Shown: piece by piece, positions 11,362 through 22,867 of the stretch
Layout: each line of letters begins with the position of its first letter
How positions within the stretch are numbered: position 1 is the first letter of the stretch
Assembly: GCF_000203795.2 (NCBI RefSeq)
Contig: NW_006281099.1
Location: 62,001 to 126,000 of the forward strand
Source of the DNA: Batrachochytrium dendrobatidis JAM81
Lineage: Eukaryota; Chytridiomycota; Chytridiomycetes; Rhizophydiales
Length of the DNA: 64,000 nt
Reading direction: 5' to 3'
The notes under the pieces: generated by a model
The model's database searches: none
Told to the model about the DNA's origin: nothing
Seen by the model: only the letters and a program-made list of their open reading frames with translations
Translations under genes and position numbers: made by a program

Positions 11362-12568
11362 TCTGCCTCAGATATTCCTTTTTTTCCTGCACGGCAATTT
11401 CATCTTCAATCCGTATGACAACTTCTTGTGGGACCACTCGAATGACAGTATAGATTGGCAGCCCTTTGTCATCATAACCCGACACATACGATGGATTAGA
11501 TGCTTTCTGCAGACGAGCTGATTGTCTTTTCGGCTTATCTGGCGTGTCAAAATATTTTGGTTTGATGATGGTTTTTTTTGGCGTCTCTTTGATTTGAGAC
11601 GATTCTTGAAGCGTGACTGCTTTCATAGACTCCTCCAAAGAGACTCGTCGGGACAACAGACAAATGACAATGGCTTTGAGGAATGTTGTCCCCATTGGCT
11701 GAACCAGACTGGAGTTTACATGAGGGGTATGGTCGAGGTTGTCATCATACGGAAATGTCAATACAGCATTGCGATCGCTGTTTTCAACAAACAACTTCCA
11801 CTGCCTTTGGGTGAAAAGGAATGTTGGACAGTTGAATGCATACAAAGCCGACAAAACCTGAATGCCTCTTGAGCCGTGATACCACATTTCACCAGGAGCA
11901 AAGGTGAGATGTGTCTTGGCTTCAGAGGCAATCAGGTTTAAACCGCTGGTGTTGAGAAAATGGGGATCAGTTTTGCTGCGAAGATCATATTGATATCTTG
12001 CCAGGATTCCGCCCACAATGATCTTGGTTTCGGAGCTGGGACGAATGCGAACACGGAGACGAGTGGCGATAGCTGAGACAAGCCCACCAAACTGCCATTG
12101 GATATCACTCTCTGCTGTGTCATCAGGAAGGTTGCGAAAGTCGTCCATATCCCGAATGGTGTCTCCATCAGCAACCACTTGATTGTAGCGCTCTTCCCAG
12201 TCGTCAGGAGTGTCCAGGAGAGCTGCGAGGTCGTCCAAAGTGCCAATATTTTTGACATTCCTATATATGAATGGATGGAGCAGTCTGTGCGACAAGTTTG
12301 ATGCTGTTGGCTTTCTGATCAAAACAACGTCAGTGCCTTCTGTCGTTTGCCAGGCTTGAGGCTCTAATATCCAAGCAGATGGTGGCATGATTTGCTGATC
12401 CATATACTGCTGATTTTGCTGGAGTCTTGTAGAAATAGACTGCTGTTCTTCATCCTCAGTATCTACTTCCAACTGTGCTTCTCCCTCCGATTCAGTATCT
12501 GATTGGGCATAGTCTTTTGGATAGGTTCGGATGATATGAGCGTCTGCTGAAGGTGTGATTTCTGCCAT
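11336..12568 (-). CDS. Single-exon protein with a possible PD-(D/E)XK nuclease-like domain
   Basis: 410 residues from ATG at 12566-12568, without introns, unlike most neighbours. Residues 1-60 are acidic and Gln-rich (SDTESEGEAQLEVDTEDEEQ). A central domain (about 155-290) includes Asp201 and the motif SEAKT (Glu216-x-Lys218), followed by WYHGSRGIQVLSALYAF and CPTFLFTQRQWKLF. That order (Asp, E-x-K, helix, strand with a ligand or DNA contact) resembles the restriction-endonuclease fold. The C-terminal 90 residues are Lys/Ser-rich. I recognise no named family; similar stand-alone proteins are often lineage-expanded in early-diverging fungi. The domain call is an inference from spacing. The gene sits between two direct repeats. 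Confidence 0.6.
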   Translation of the reverse strand: MAEITPSADAHIIRTYPKDYAQSDTESEGEAQLEVDTEDEEQQSISTRLQQNQQYMDQQIMPPSAWILEPQAWQTTEGTDVVLIRKPTASNLSHRLLHPFIYRNVKNIGTLDDLAALLDTPDDWEERYNQVVADGDTIRDMDDFRNLPDDTAESDIQWQFGGLVSAIATRLRVRIRPSSETKIIVGGILARYQYDLRSKTDPHFLNTSGLNLIASEAKTHLTFAPGEMWYHGSRGIQVLSALYAFNCPTFLFTQRQWKLFVENSDRNAVLTFPYDDNLDHTPHVNSSLVQPMGTTFLKAIVICLLSRRVSLEESMKAVTLQESSQIKETPKKTIIKPKYFDTPDKPKRQSARLQKASNPSYVSGYDDKGLPIYTVIRVVPQEVVIRIEDEIAVQEKKEYLRQTSEMTLIE

Positions 12569-13463
12569 TTTCTAGTTTGGAAAAGGTCAACATCGCACAC
12601 AATCTACTTTACATATTGTCAAATGAGAATCCAATATGAAAATATTCATCACCAAATGAACCAAGAAAAAATCAAATTTTAATGGGATTCTAGTAATCTA
12701 AATGGATACTTGGAATGATTTGCCAATGGGATTGAAAATAACGATATTCAAATTCAAATGCAGCATCGTTTTAATGAACGAACGAGCAAGTCGAGTCTTT
12801 TGTTCAACGAACGACCTGTCAAGATCATTCAAACTAAAATGTCACTAAAATGACACTGAATTGTACATTTACATTGAAAATAAACGTTGCTCATCAAGAC
12901 AATTAAAAAACATTTCTACATGGGTTATCTACGGTGATTACAGAACAGATGCCAGTGCTCAAATGGCTGTCTTGCTAATGTGTCATACAAATCGGCTGAC
13001 AATTGGCATTTACAACTTTGAGCGTGATCAAGATACTGTTAAAATTAGTTGCTGACTGGAAAACGCTTTTAACAGACAAGAGTTTGTATAATCATATGAA
13101 AATCAATTTTATTGGGAGTTTGTGAGTATCCAATAGCCAATGGCCAACCCGAGTTCTATTTTTAGCATCTACAGTCTGCAATAGCAGACTTACAATTGTA
13201 ATAACATTTTTATTCCTCAAATCTGAAATTGTTTGAAAGCTGAAAGAATCTATATCCTTGATGTCTGCGTTCAATTTTAATGTGCATCACATTGTACTAT
13301 TCCTTGCGAATTCGGGCAGTAACCTAGCCAACGATAAATTCATCATCTTTGTAGACAATTTGTCCAAAATCATCGCAAGATATACCCACGCAAGTTATTT
13401 TTTCCATTCTAGTACCAACAGTCACTTTAAATGCGTTTTGGTTCAGTTCGAGCATTAGCAGTG
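12569..13463. other. Intergenic with one coding-like fragment
   Basis: No intact gene. On minus, 13324-13463 reads without stops as ELNQNAFKVTVGTRMEKITC and onward to DDEFIVG, which looks coding in composition. It is cut at 13464 by repeat copy B, so it may be the stump of a gene interrupted by the repeat. Near 12830 there is a short imperfect palindrome around AATGTCACTAAAATGACA. Confidence 0.4.
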
Positions 13464-13888
13464 CGCTACTAAGGTCTTGTAAACTAAAACACAAACACAT
13501 CTGCGATTCAGAGTACTGCAAAAGTTGTATGACAACAGTCCAAGCCGATATTTGGATTGCAATCAATGAGTCGGTTTCAAATGTGGTGATTGTACATTAC
13601 ATGGCTATACTAACAGGAAAGGAGACACGTTCCAAACTATAGTTTGATTCTGTATACATCACGATGGTCATTGTTTAAGAGTGAAGCTAATTTCTAACGG
13701 AAAGACGCAAGCATTTGACCATTGTCTATTTCAAAGCAAAATAGATTTCAACGCTCCATTTTATGTGATTGCAACTATAATTTGTGGCTAGATGGGAAAA
13801 TGATACCATCTAATCTCGGTACTCTCATTGAACAAACTACCAAACAGTATACAGTAAATCAAATATTCATTTGAAAACAGCCGTATCA
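13464..13888. repeat. Direct repeat copy B (425 bp)
   Basis: Second copy of the block at 10452-10874, in the same orientation and about 99% identical by eye. It contains the right part of the TIR element and its 3' flank, and lacks the left inverted repeat. The junctions differ on both sides (GTG|CGCTACT here, GTA|CGCTACT at copy A), so the duplicated unit is sharply bounded. Confidence 0.9.
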
Positions 13889-15344
13889 GCTTCTGCTCAA
13901 TGACACATTCTAGAAATAAAGGGTTTAGTAAGAATCAACCAGAGCTGTCGAGGCAAAAGAGTATCTAGTCAAAGTTAGCTAAAACATGCACTTGGTCTAA
14001 CCTTGTGCAAAACAATTCCTATTCTGACCGAGGCAAATATATCTTCAATTTATCAGTGCCACTGGGTGAGGCAAAAGGCTGATGCCTATTGAAAGTTGTA
14101 AAGTCAATAGCTCATAACTCATGTTGGTTATTCTCATTCATCAAATGCTGCAGGTATTTAGATTCAAAACTATACCATTAGCTATTTCAACAGTATGCCG
14201 TCATTTTCTGTATAGGATCCAAATATAAATATGTTCTTTAGAATATCATCTCAGGCATTACTCAACCAATAGCTCACTTGTTTACGCACACCAATACATT
14301 GTAATCATTAAAAACCTTGAGCCACACATGGTACTGAACATATAACTGAAACTGAGTAAATGGGTTATAGCATTTCTCCACACTACGAATTCTAATGTAT
14401 CCATTGCAACTTGAAAGATTCAAACGGTACCTCAATGTCTACTCATGCTAATCTTCAACTCAATCTAAATGTTTATGCTAGACAATTGATTCAATGGCGG
14501 GTGAACGCAGATACATGTGATTCAACTGCTTATACTGAAATGATATTGCAATATACGTACTTGATCAAGCCAGTGCTGAGTCCACATGTATGCAAAGTGG
14601 CTGTGGGATTGATCACACTATATTAAACTCGGCCATATTCATATTGGTGAGAAGAGTCAAGATCGAAACTAAGCTTACCAGATATTTTGCTAATACTGAG
14701 CATTTCAAACAGAACTCATTCCAGCATACCTAGAGTATAAAGCAAGAAAATATTCAGTGAGAGGCGATCATGAATGTAGTGTAGTAATAAAGACAGGTAC
14801 TTTCCTATGGATCATTCACGATGATAGAGGAGTATTTATAGACATTCAAGACAAGATGTAGGACGATGGTTAGGGCGAGTAAACACAAAAAGGCAATATT
14901 TAGGGTTACAATAAACCTTATGTCTTTTGGGTTGCCATCAAACATACGAATGTCATGTTACAGGGAGTGTTGGGTGGAAACCTAAGGGATTCCTATAGGA
15001 CGATCAAAAGCATACACTTGTATTCAATCCGTCGAGTAGTTTATATGATCAAGAGTATCAAACAAGCGAGTTGGTTTAATCTAAACGGTTTATTCTGTAC
15101 AAGTCGAGTATTTTGATTGTAATAAAATATTCCACTGCGCTAGAGCATTGTTTTGCAGTCATTATTCTATGCAAACAGACTTTTGACACTAGGGCGAGTA
15201 AAACGTTTGTGTTTAAACCTCATTGCTTGAAGCCACGCATTGCTTGTTTCAATAGCTGGGCTTCGACCCTTTAACTGTTTCAAACTTGTAAATCTTGATT
15301 CTTATTACAGCACTCGAGTTCACTCTGATTTGATTGACTATTAA
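13889..15344. other. Intergenic, about 1.5 kb, no gene supported
   Basis: Only frames under about 75 codons, mostly without ATG. AGGGCGAGTAAA occurs twice (about 14873 and 15191), and GGGCGAGTA recurs near 35183. I see no RNA gene, tandem array or element end. Confidence 0.5.
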
Positions 15345-17509
15345 ATGACTGTCGCACAAGATACTGTCCATTCCAGTGCTGACCAGATGCATCATTCTGA
15401 GCAACATTCTGTTAGACTTGCCATTCTTTATGGTTACAATGGGACTGGGTTTGATGCTCTTGAAAGGTAAATCAGCCATGTGCGGCCAATATACTGCCAT
15501 TCCTGTATGCTAATCTTTTATACTCGACTGTAATATTCAAACTATTACTAGAACAAAAGGAGAGGTCACAATCGAAGGCACTTTGCTAGCTGTCTTGGCC
15601 TCCTTGCTATCTGCTGATGGTAAAGCTACTGTAAGTTTGCAGTACATGGTTGCTGTCCAATACAACTCCAGTGTACGATTGGGAAGCCCTGTTGAGAAAC
15701 TGCAAAAAGTGGATATCCTACTCTAGTGTTGAATTGCTGCTGCAGTAAGATGAACAGGATCTTGTAAGCCGAGATTACAGGGGTTCTGGATATGAGTTGA
15801 TGTCTACACTTGTATTCATCTCAGCTGTTGTTCTGCAACTTGGTATTCCATAATGATATTCTCAACAATACTTGCCGCCACATCGCCACCAAACAACAAT
15901 ACATCTGCTTGGTTTGCATGTCAAACTAATTCCAAATTGTATTTTGCTTTGATACCATTTTATCTAGTTCACTAATATCTCCAGAGCGTCTACTACGGAA
16001 GCCGGTGAGCATGCTTCGAAACAAGTCGTTTCATTTGAGACTCATGCACCAACTCCTATTATTCTACCTGCCGTTGAGGCTGTCAACAAACTGCTGCCCT
16101 CATCCATGCGTGTCTTTCGTATCATCCCCGTTGCTAGTGATTTTTCTGCTCGCAGAACTTGTGAGGCTCGCACCTATGAATTTCTGATCCCTACATATGC
16201 GTTTTCTCCTCCTCCAGCCGCTGCACATTATGCCTACGCTGAGCAATATAGCATTCCTGATTTACCCATCAGCCCCTCTAGTCGCCCACAGGGCGACATG
16301 TTCAAGACTATGAAGCATGGCCACTCTCTGATGCGCCGTCATACTCTTGGAAAAAACGGTGGTGTTGATGAAAAATCCGCAAACACTCCATCTGTGCGTG
16401 CTGTTAGTCCTGACAGCTACTTGAAGGAGCACGGAGAAAAAACAGTCCAAGGAAAGGTCGTCGACGAAGATGAGCCTGAACCTCGCGGTGCCATGGCTCG
16501 CATGTTTGGCTCATGCTTCATGGGACTCTGTCGCAAAAAGTCTGAGCTGACGGGGTCTGAGCAGCTCAAGGCTTCGCTTTACAACACACTTGAGATCCCA
16601 CCTGATTCCAGTCAAACCGATGAATCTAGTGTCACTCTGCAACGCAAAAATACTCAAAATGCTAATACCAAGGGTGCGGGATCGTCTATATTTAAAGATG
16701 AAAATGATGAGCCAGATACGTTTGTCAATACGCTTCATCGCTCCATGTCTCGTCACAAGAACTTTGATCCCAAAGAGCTCAACAAGGAAGTTCCTCCAGA
16801 GTTTTTTGATCCTCTAGTCATTCCACCTCCAACAACCGAGCAAAAGGCTTCCATCCGTGGATATCGCATGTCTCAATCTCAAAAGGTGTCACTGTGCAAC
16901 ATATTATCACTGTTCAATGGTACCCATAATTGGCACAACTACATTCCCGGAGCCGATCAAAGCGACCCTCGCTGCTACATCCGCATCATCAATATTGATG
17001 TGCGTGATACTGAACTGCACGAGGGTATGGAATGGGTACGTATAAAAATACAAGCCCCTGCTTTTGCTCGTTATCAAGTGCGTCGCATGATGGCTCTTGT
17101 GATTATGGTCTTGCGTACCAATACTCCTCATTCGGTTGTTGCCAACTCATATGGGTTTGCGAAAATGGAAATTCCTGAAGCACCCGCACTCTCTCTTGTT
17201 CTTGATGAGCCCCATTATAACAACTATAACGTGGAGGTATTACAATCTGCCAAGGATCAAGGTAAGATGCTTCGTCAGCCAGTGCATTTTGGCGAGAGCA
17301 TTCATGAGGTAGAAGACTTTCGACACAATGCCATTCATGAGGCAATCTATGCAACTGAGCGTGAGCTGATGGAGTTTGAGACCTGGTTGCGATCGCTAGA
17401 TTCCTACTCGTTCTTGTACACCTGCTACTTGAACGAGCGTGGTGTTATTTTGAAGAACCGAAATTTTATTCGTGATGCAGAGCTCGATTCTGAGACAACT
17501 CCTGTTTAG
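15345..17509 (+). CDS. Pus1/TruA-family pseudouridine synthase-like protein with altered catalytic motif
   Basis: Related to Pus1, which isomerises uridines in tRNA and snRNA. Exons 15345-15466, 15552-15630 and 15968-17509 give 580 residues. Family landmarks in order: AILYGYNGTGFDAL, VTIEGTLLAVL, MRVFRIIPV, CEARTYEFLIPTYAF, FNGTHNWHNY, and ARYQVRRMMALVIMV. At the place of the invariant catalytic motif RAARTDKGVHA this protein has RASTTEAGEHA, so the catalytic Asp aligns with Glu and the neighbouring Arg with Thr. An insertion of roughly 170 residues (about 270-440), rich in Ser/Asp/Lys, separates the two halves of the catalytic domain. It is probably a non-catalytic or strongly modified paralogue. 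The 337-nt second intron directly precedes the altered motif. Confidence 0.85.
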
Positions 17510-18349
17510 AGATTGACTAGATATCACTTTTGATTTTGTCCAAGTTTAGTTTTCTTTTATTTTGCTGCTGTAACCTTTTCTTTCGAGTTAGGTGTTGCTG
17601 ATAGCTGCAGTATCAAACCTGCCTTTCGACATTACTATTTGCAAACCCAACACCCATGCTACTGTGCAGCCATTTCATGTTTTGTATGGGCTGCCATTTC
17701 AAGGCTTGATCAACAGTAAACAATTGCCAACGCATGACCTACACTGGATTTACTGTTTGTGGCTCTATAGCCTTCCTCAATTCGATCAACTCTTTTTTAC
17801 CACATACTTTTTTGGACCCCATCAACAATGAATACTTTTATGCTTTATTTTTTCGGTTTTGGGTGTTGATAAAATTGTTCTCGTGCAGATACAATGAGAT
17901 GGTCAATTTGAATCTGATATACACGTGCCAAATTACATGAGCATTTTTGACAAAGTCAGTATTCTGAGATGTATAGCTGTCTAGTCTTTTCTACACGTAT
18001 CCATACTGATAACTATACTCGTTAGCATCAACGGTGAGTACCAGCTGTATACTTTGAACACTTTAGCTACATTTGTCGAGTATAAACCCCTTGACACCTT
18101 TGCAAATCACAGATACAGTCAAGAGAGGCGGCTTGGTATTGTATCTGTAGTCATGCCCTCATGAAAATGTGGACTTTTGAATTTTGATAAAGGGAATATT
18201 TATTTTTTCCAATCATTTCAAAGTATCAATAACTACACTTCAAATTTATCTAGAGTAGGCTAACAAACTGTTCAATGATGCAACTACTGTCCACCTTTAC
18301 TGCTATGTATTAATAATATATAGCTTAGTTTACCCCAGTATTCAAACAA
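17510..18349. other. Intergenic, no gene seen
   Basis: An 840-bp gap between two plus-strand genes. A frame of 79 codons at 17592 has no homology I recognise and is probably 3' untranslated sequence. The 3' part presumably holds the kinase promoter (TTAATAATATATAG at 18310). Confidence 0.5.
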
Positions 18350-21300
18350 ATGGCACAAATTGTGCCGTGTATGACGCCAGTTTGGCAAGAACGCCAAGAC
18401 AATACAGATGAATCAGATTCAACTTCTCAGATCCCTCGAGTCTTACCTGCCAGTATCACCGACTTTATTGAGTCACATCAAAAAGAGCAAAGCCATACGC
18501 CATCTGGCATTCATGACAACGACAGCGACCGAGTCAGCATTGAAAGCTACATTCTCATGGACCGCGAAACTCGCGAAAGTGATTCAGAATCTGACTCAGA
18601 CTCTTGCTCATCACTTCAGCGTCCCACTAGCATATTCAACCTCTCTATTGCAGGCTCTTTGGCTCTAAATTCTGTTTCCTTGAAAAGTATTTTTAATCCT
18701 TCTCAAATTTTAGCTAGTGAAGATATCGAGCCTGCTATAGCAAGTATCGCTGCAATAATTGAAAAGCGTGTATCACTGGCTGAGATTTACAAAGAGGATG
18801 CAGAAACGAATCTACCCGACCATTTAAAATCCATTCACACTATGCCTAGAGTCAAATCTGGTGGTGTGGTAAGTCGTCCCGCTTCTATTCTTTCATTACC
18901 AAAAGTTGTCGCTGTTGAACTATCTCATCCGCCTATTCAAGGTCAATCCATTCACACTCAGCAAAACCTAAAAGAAATTCAAACTGCATTGGATTTGTAT
19001 TCTACACGTGTGAATCATGAAAAGGAAACTTTTTCCAACACCTCTTCCACAGACGAGTTTGATCGTATTATGAATAAGATGGATCGGGAAGATTTGTACG
19101 ATCAACAACGGTGTGTGTTGCATAGTCCTGAAATAAGAAAAAGTCAGGAAAAAGTAGATGTTCATGAGTCGCAAGACTTGCCTGTGCCAATCGAGTCGGA
19201 CCAAATAGGTTCTAGTGAAAATTTTCGCTCTGTTCGTATAAAAAATCTACCCAGTCAAGACATTTATCCATCATCACGTCGCAGAAGTATGTCGTTGGAT
19301 TCGTCTAAATGGAATGTGCTGAAAATGGTATCGGCTAGTCATGCTTATGGGGATCATCACGCACTACCACATTCTAAAGGCGGTATTTTAAAAAAACTGT
19401 TTCATCATAAACAAGATTCTTCAGAAGATTTGCAATCTACAGAGCTTGGGTCATCCTCCAACAGACAGGATCAAGAACTGCCATCCAAGTCAAAACACGA
19501 CAAATTTTTGATGATGGATACTGGAAACGACAAGGCGTTGGATCGAGATAGTAATGGATCTTATCATACACCAAATCATCCACATCCTCGCGAGCTTCAT
19601 TACAGAGTAGATGTGTATGGGCAAAAAATGGATTCGCAAGGAAAACAATCACCAAACAATCACGCAAGGGAATACATGTCCTACAATGAAGCAGCAAATC
19701 TACAGTCTGGCATAGAGTCACTACCATCATTTACTAGTCCAGTTCAAACACCGTTAGAAACGCATTTAGCATCATCTTCACGTCACCACGACTCTATATT
19801 TAACAAGCTTTTTCATATTTTACACCATCGTCGTGGAGATGCTGATGATGACAGCGATGAAGAAGGATCCACAGCAAGTGGAGACAGACATCGAGAAAAA
19901 GAATCGGATGGCATATTTGGTTGGGGAGGAGGTAAATCAATTTTAAAACTTACCTCACCAGAACTTAAACCAACCCTATCTCCACATCCAGTGCCTGAAT
20001 TTGAAAGCATCGATGTGTTGGCTGAACGTTCAAATCATCACGAACATTTTCACGGTTTTAATGGTCAAAATGACCATTTTAGTAGTGGAAGCTTACGTTC
20101 ATCATCAGGTGCTTTGGGAGTATTATCTGCTCGGATTTCATCTGTGAATCATACTCCACCATTATATCGTCCACCACCCATATCAACCCATTATCCAACA
20201 TCATCAGGTGTATCTCCAGTTCATGGTTCACGAGATATTTATACATCACCAGAAATTGAAATTTCCCCAGCACATGGAGAAACAGCATCCCGTGCTCCTT
20301 TACCAAACCATGACGCATTGTCCACACCCAGTCCATTTGGATTTATGAAACCAAAACATGATCGACGAACACGTGAGCGAAGCGAAACCGAAGGAAGCTA
20401 TAGCATATTCCGCGAGTTACGTACTACCATCAACCACCGTAAAGGTGGATCTCATCAAATGGGCATCCGAGGAATAGATGATCACGACACACTAGCACTA
20501 AACAATGCTCGATCCTCTTCCAAGCATGTTTATCGATCAGGATCAGAAATGTCCTTGATTGAAAAGTACGGCAAACCCGACGAGGTTTTGGGAAAAGGTG
20601 CCAACGCAACGGTTCGACTGGTATGTACCATCCTCTTATTAAAAACATTGACCCTCTACTTATTTAATTGGTTTTTTGTTGTAGCTGACACATAGGAAAG
20701 ATGGTGTCGCAAATAAACTCTACGCTATCAAAGTATGTTTCGACCATCATCCTGTTTTATACAATAGACAATGACGTGTTGATTGATCACCTTTTTACAT
20801 TGATGGCTGGATGTGCAATATATTGAAATGCTTAATGTGTAGGAATTTCGCAAAAAGCGTAAAGAAGAAACCGAAAAAGAGTATATTAAAAAAGTCATTT
20901 CCGAGTTTTGCATCAGGTCAGTATTTGGATTTGCTTTGATATCTATGCTGCACAAGCTCAGCACTACAACCATGTTAACTTTTGACTTTATGCATTTGCA
21001 ATGTGGCGTGTATTAGCTCTTCCATGCATCATGTCAACGTCATGGAAACGATAGATCTCATTCGTGACGAGGTAAAACAATTTGTTTAGCTATTACAACG
21101 TATTTTAAACTGAGTTGAATATGCATGTGTTGATGTGGAAACTGTAGCACAATCGATGGTGTGAGGTAATGGAGTACTGTGCAGGAGGTGACCTATTCAA
21201 CAAAATTATGCACATAGGGTTTTCGGGTGATGAGGAGATACATTGTTTGTTTCGCCAACTTCTTGAAGGTGTAGGATACATGCACTCGGTCGGTGTAGCT

Positions 21301-22039
21301 CATCGGTATGTCCATTTGTCCACGCTTGCTGATGATGATTTTAGAGTGATAAATGCACAACTAATTTTCCATCTGGCATTCAAACTTTAGAGATTTAAAA
21401 CCCGAAAACTTGCTGTTGGATAATGCCGGACAGACGCTCAAAATCACGGATTTTGGTGAGAAGTAGATATAGATGAATTGATTCTATTAGACTATAAACC
21501 CCTAAACTATATTTTTAATTCAACCTTTTAGGCACATCTGCAGTATTTCGAACGCAGTGGGAAAAAGAGCCACATAAGCTCCATGGTGTATGTGGCTCAC
21601 AGCCCTACATTGCACCTGAAGAATGGGATACTCAGCACGAATATTTTCCTACAAAAGTTGATGTATGGGCATGTGGTAAGTTATTTTAGTACATGCTGTA
21701 TATTCACTTGGATTTCAGACTACCAACCTGCATTTGACAACACTAGGAATGATTTTATACGCAATGCTCAGCAAGAATCTTTTGTGGAAGATTGCACAAG
21801 TTTCAAACGAACATTATGCCATGTATTTAAAAAAACGAGAAACAGGTGTGCCTCAGTTTCTAAAATACCCATCTGGTCCATGTCAGATACTATACAAGTG
21901 TATAGATCCTGACCCTGTGAAGCGACCCGAGATTGCTCAGCTCATTGAAGATCATTGGATTTCTAGTATTGATTGTTGCCAGCTGGCTCATAAAGGAGCA
22001 AAAGGCACGACACATACACATTTACAACCCTCTAAATAA
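18350..22039 (+). CDS. Ser/Thr protein kinase of the fungal HAL4/SAT4-HRK1-NPR1 group
   Basis: Fungal-specific kinases of this group control plasma-membrane transporters and ion homeostasis. Eight exons (18350-20620, 20685-20732, 20843-20916, 21017-21071, 21148-21305, 21391-21455, 21532-21675, 21747-22039), 1035 residues. Residues 1 to about 735 are disordered, rich in Ser and His, with two related blocks (LKKLFHHKQDSSEDL and FNKLFHILHHRRGDADDDSD). Kinase motifs: VLGKGANATVRL (P-loop), LYAIK (Lys), ISEFCI (Glu of helix C), VMEYCAGGDLFNKI, HRDLKPENLLLD, KITDFGTS, VCGSQPYIAPEEW and VDVWACGMILYAM. The variant GS-x-PY-x-APEE activation segment and the LLWKIAQVSN segment are typical of HAL4/HRK1. 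Every exon junction keeps frame. The exact paralogue is undetermined. Confidence 0.9.
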
Positions 22040-22559
22040 ACTATGGATTGAAATTAGCCAAGGGTGCTATTTAGAAACTGTAAAAGATATGCATGGAGTA
22101 TTTACCACAGCATGATGTTGAGAATAAATACATCACGTCAATTGTTTACAACAGCATCGGGTCTTTGAATCTACACAAGCTACTCAACGAATAATATTGG
22201 ATTGATTTTATCAGCATTTTTACCTACACTCGGTATGATGTCTGACGTGCTTTTTCTGTTTAATCGGTCGGTTCATATCAACAGGCATGATTTTGAATCT
22301 TAGTTTGATAGCTGTACAAGGGTTGAATTTATTTTATTGAATGCATCCAATTTGCTTTACAGCTCAATAACCGAGTAAAAATCAAACCATTCACGTTCAA
22401 GCTACTAGCCAGATCACTTGCAGATTTGATCGTTACCATTAAAAAACAACTGTTTTTGAAGACCTGAGCACATACAGCCAAGCTAATAAAGTGTTTACAT
22501 TGAATGTGCGTTGTTTGGGGTTTTAAACTAAAACGTGAATATATGTAATATTTAGGATA

Positions 22560-22863
22560 CAGCAAAAGTTTGGAGTTTGATTGAAAACAGTCGAACCCAA
22601 TACTCGGAGTAAGTAGATGGATCTGGAAACGTACAATGCATGGCTATACCAAAAAAGAAGAATATACAGGTTCAAATCTATAGTTTGATCGTGTATGCAT
22701 CATGACGGTCGTTGTTTAAAAGAATGCCAATTGAAGAGGCAGTGCAGTCGATTTCTAATAGAAAAACGTAACGAATATTTAAACATTGTTTATTTCAAAA
22801 CAGAATAGAGGCAGTGACTGCAAGATAAATACGAGTGTTCCATTTTACGTGAATACGGTTGTA
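22560..22863. mobile_element. TIR element copy 2, left end degraded
   Basis: The right inverted repeat AGTGTTCCATTTTACGTGAA (22834 onward, ending ...CGGTTGTA at 22863) is intact. The inner part (GTACAATGCATGGCTATACC; CATGACGGTCGTTGTTTAAA; TTATTTCAAAACAGAATAGA) aligns with copies 1, 8 and 9. I find no left inverted repeat, so the boundary near 22560 is approximate. It ends 4 bp before the start codon of the channel gene. The remaining 22040-22559 is 3' flank of the kinase gene without a gene. Confidence 0.7.
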
Positions 22864-22867
22864 ATAT

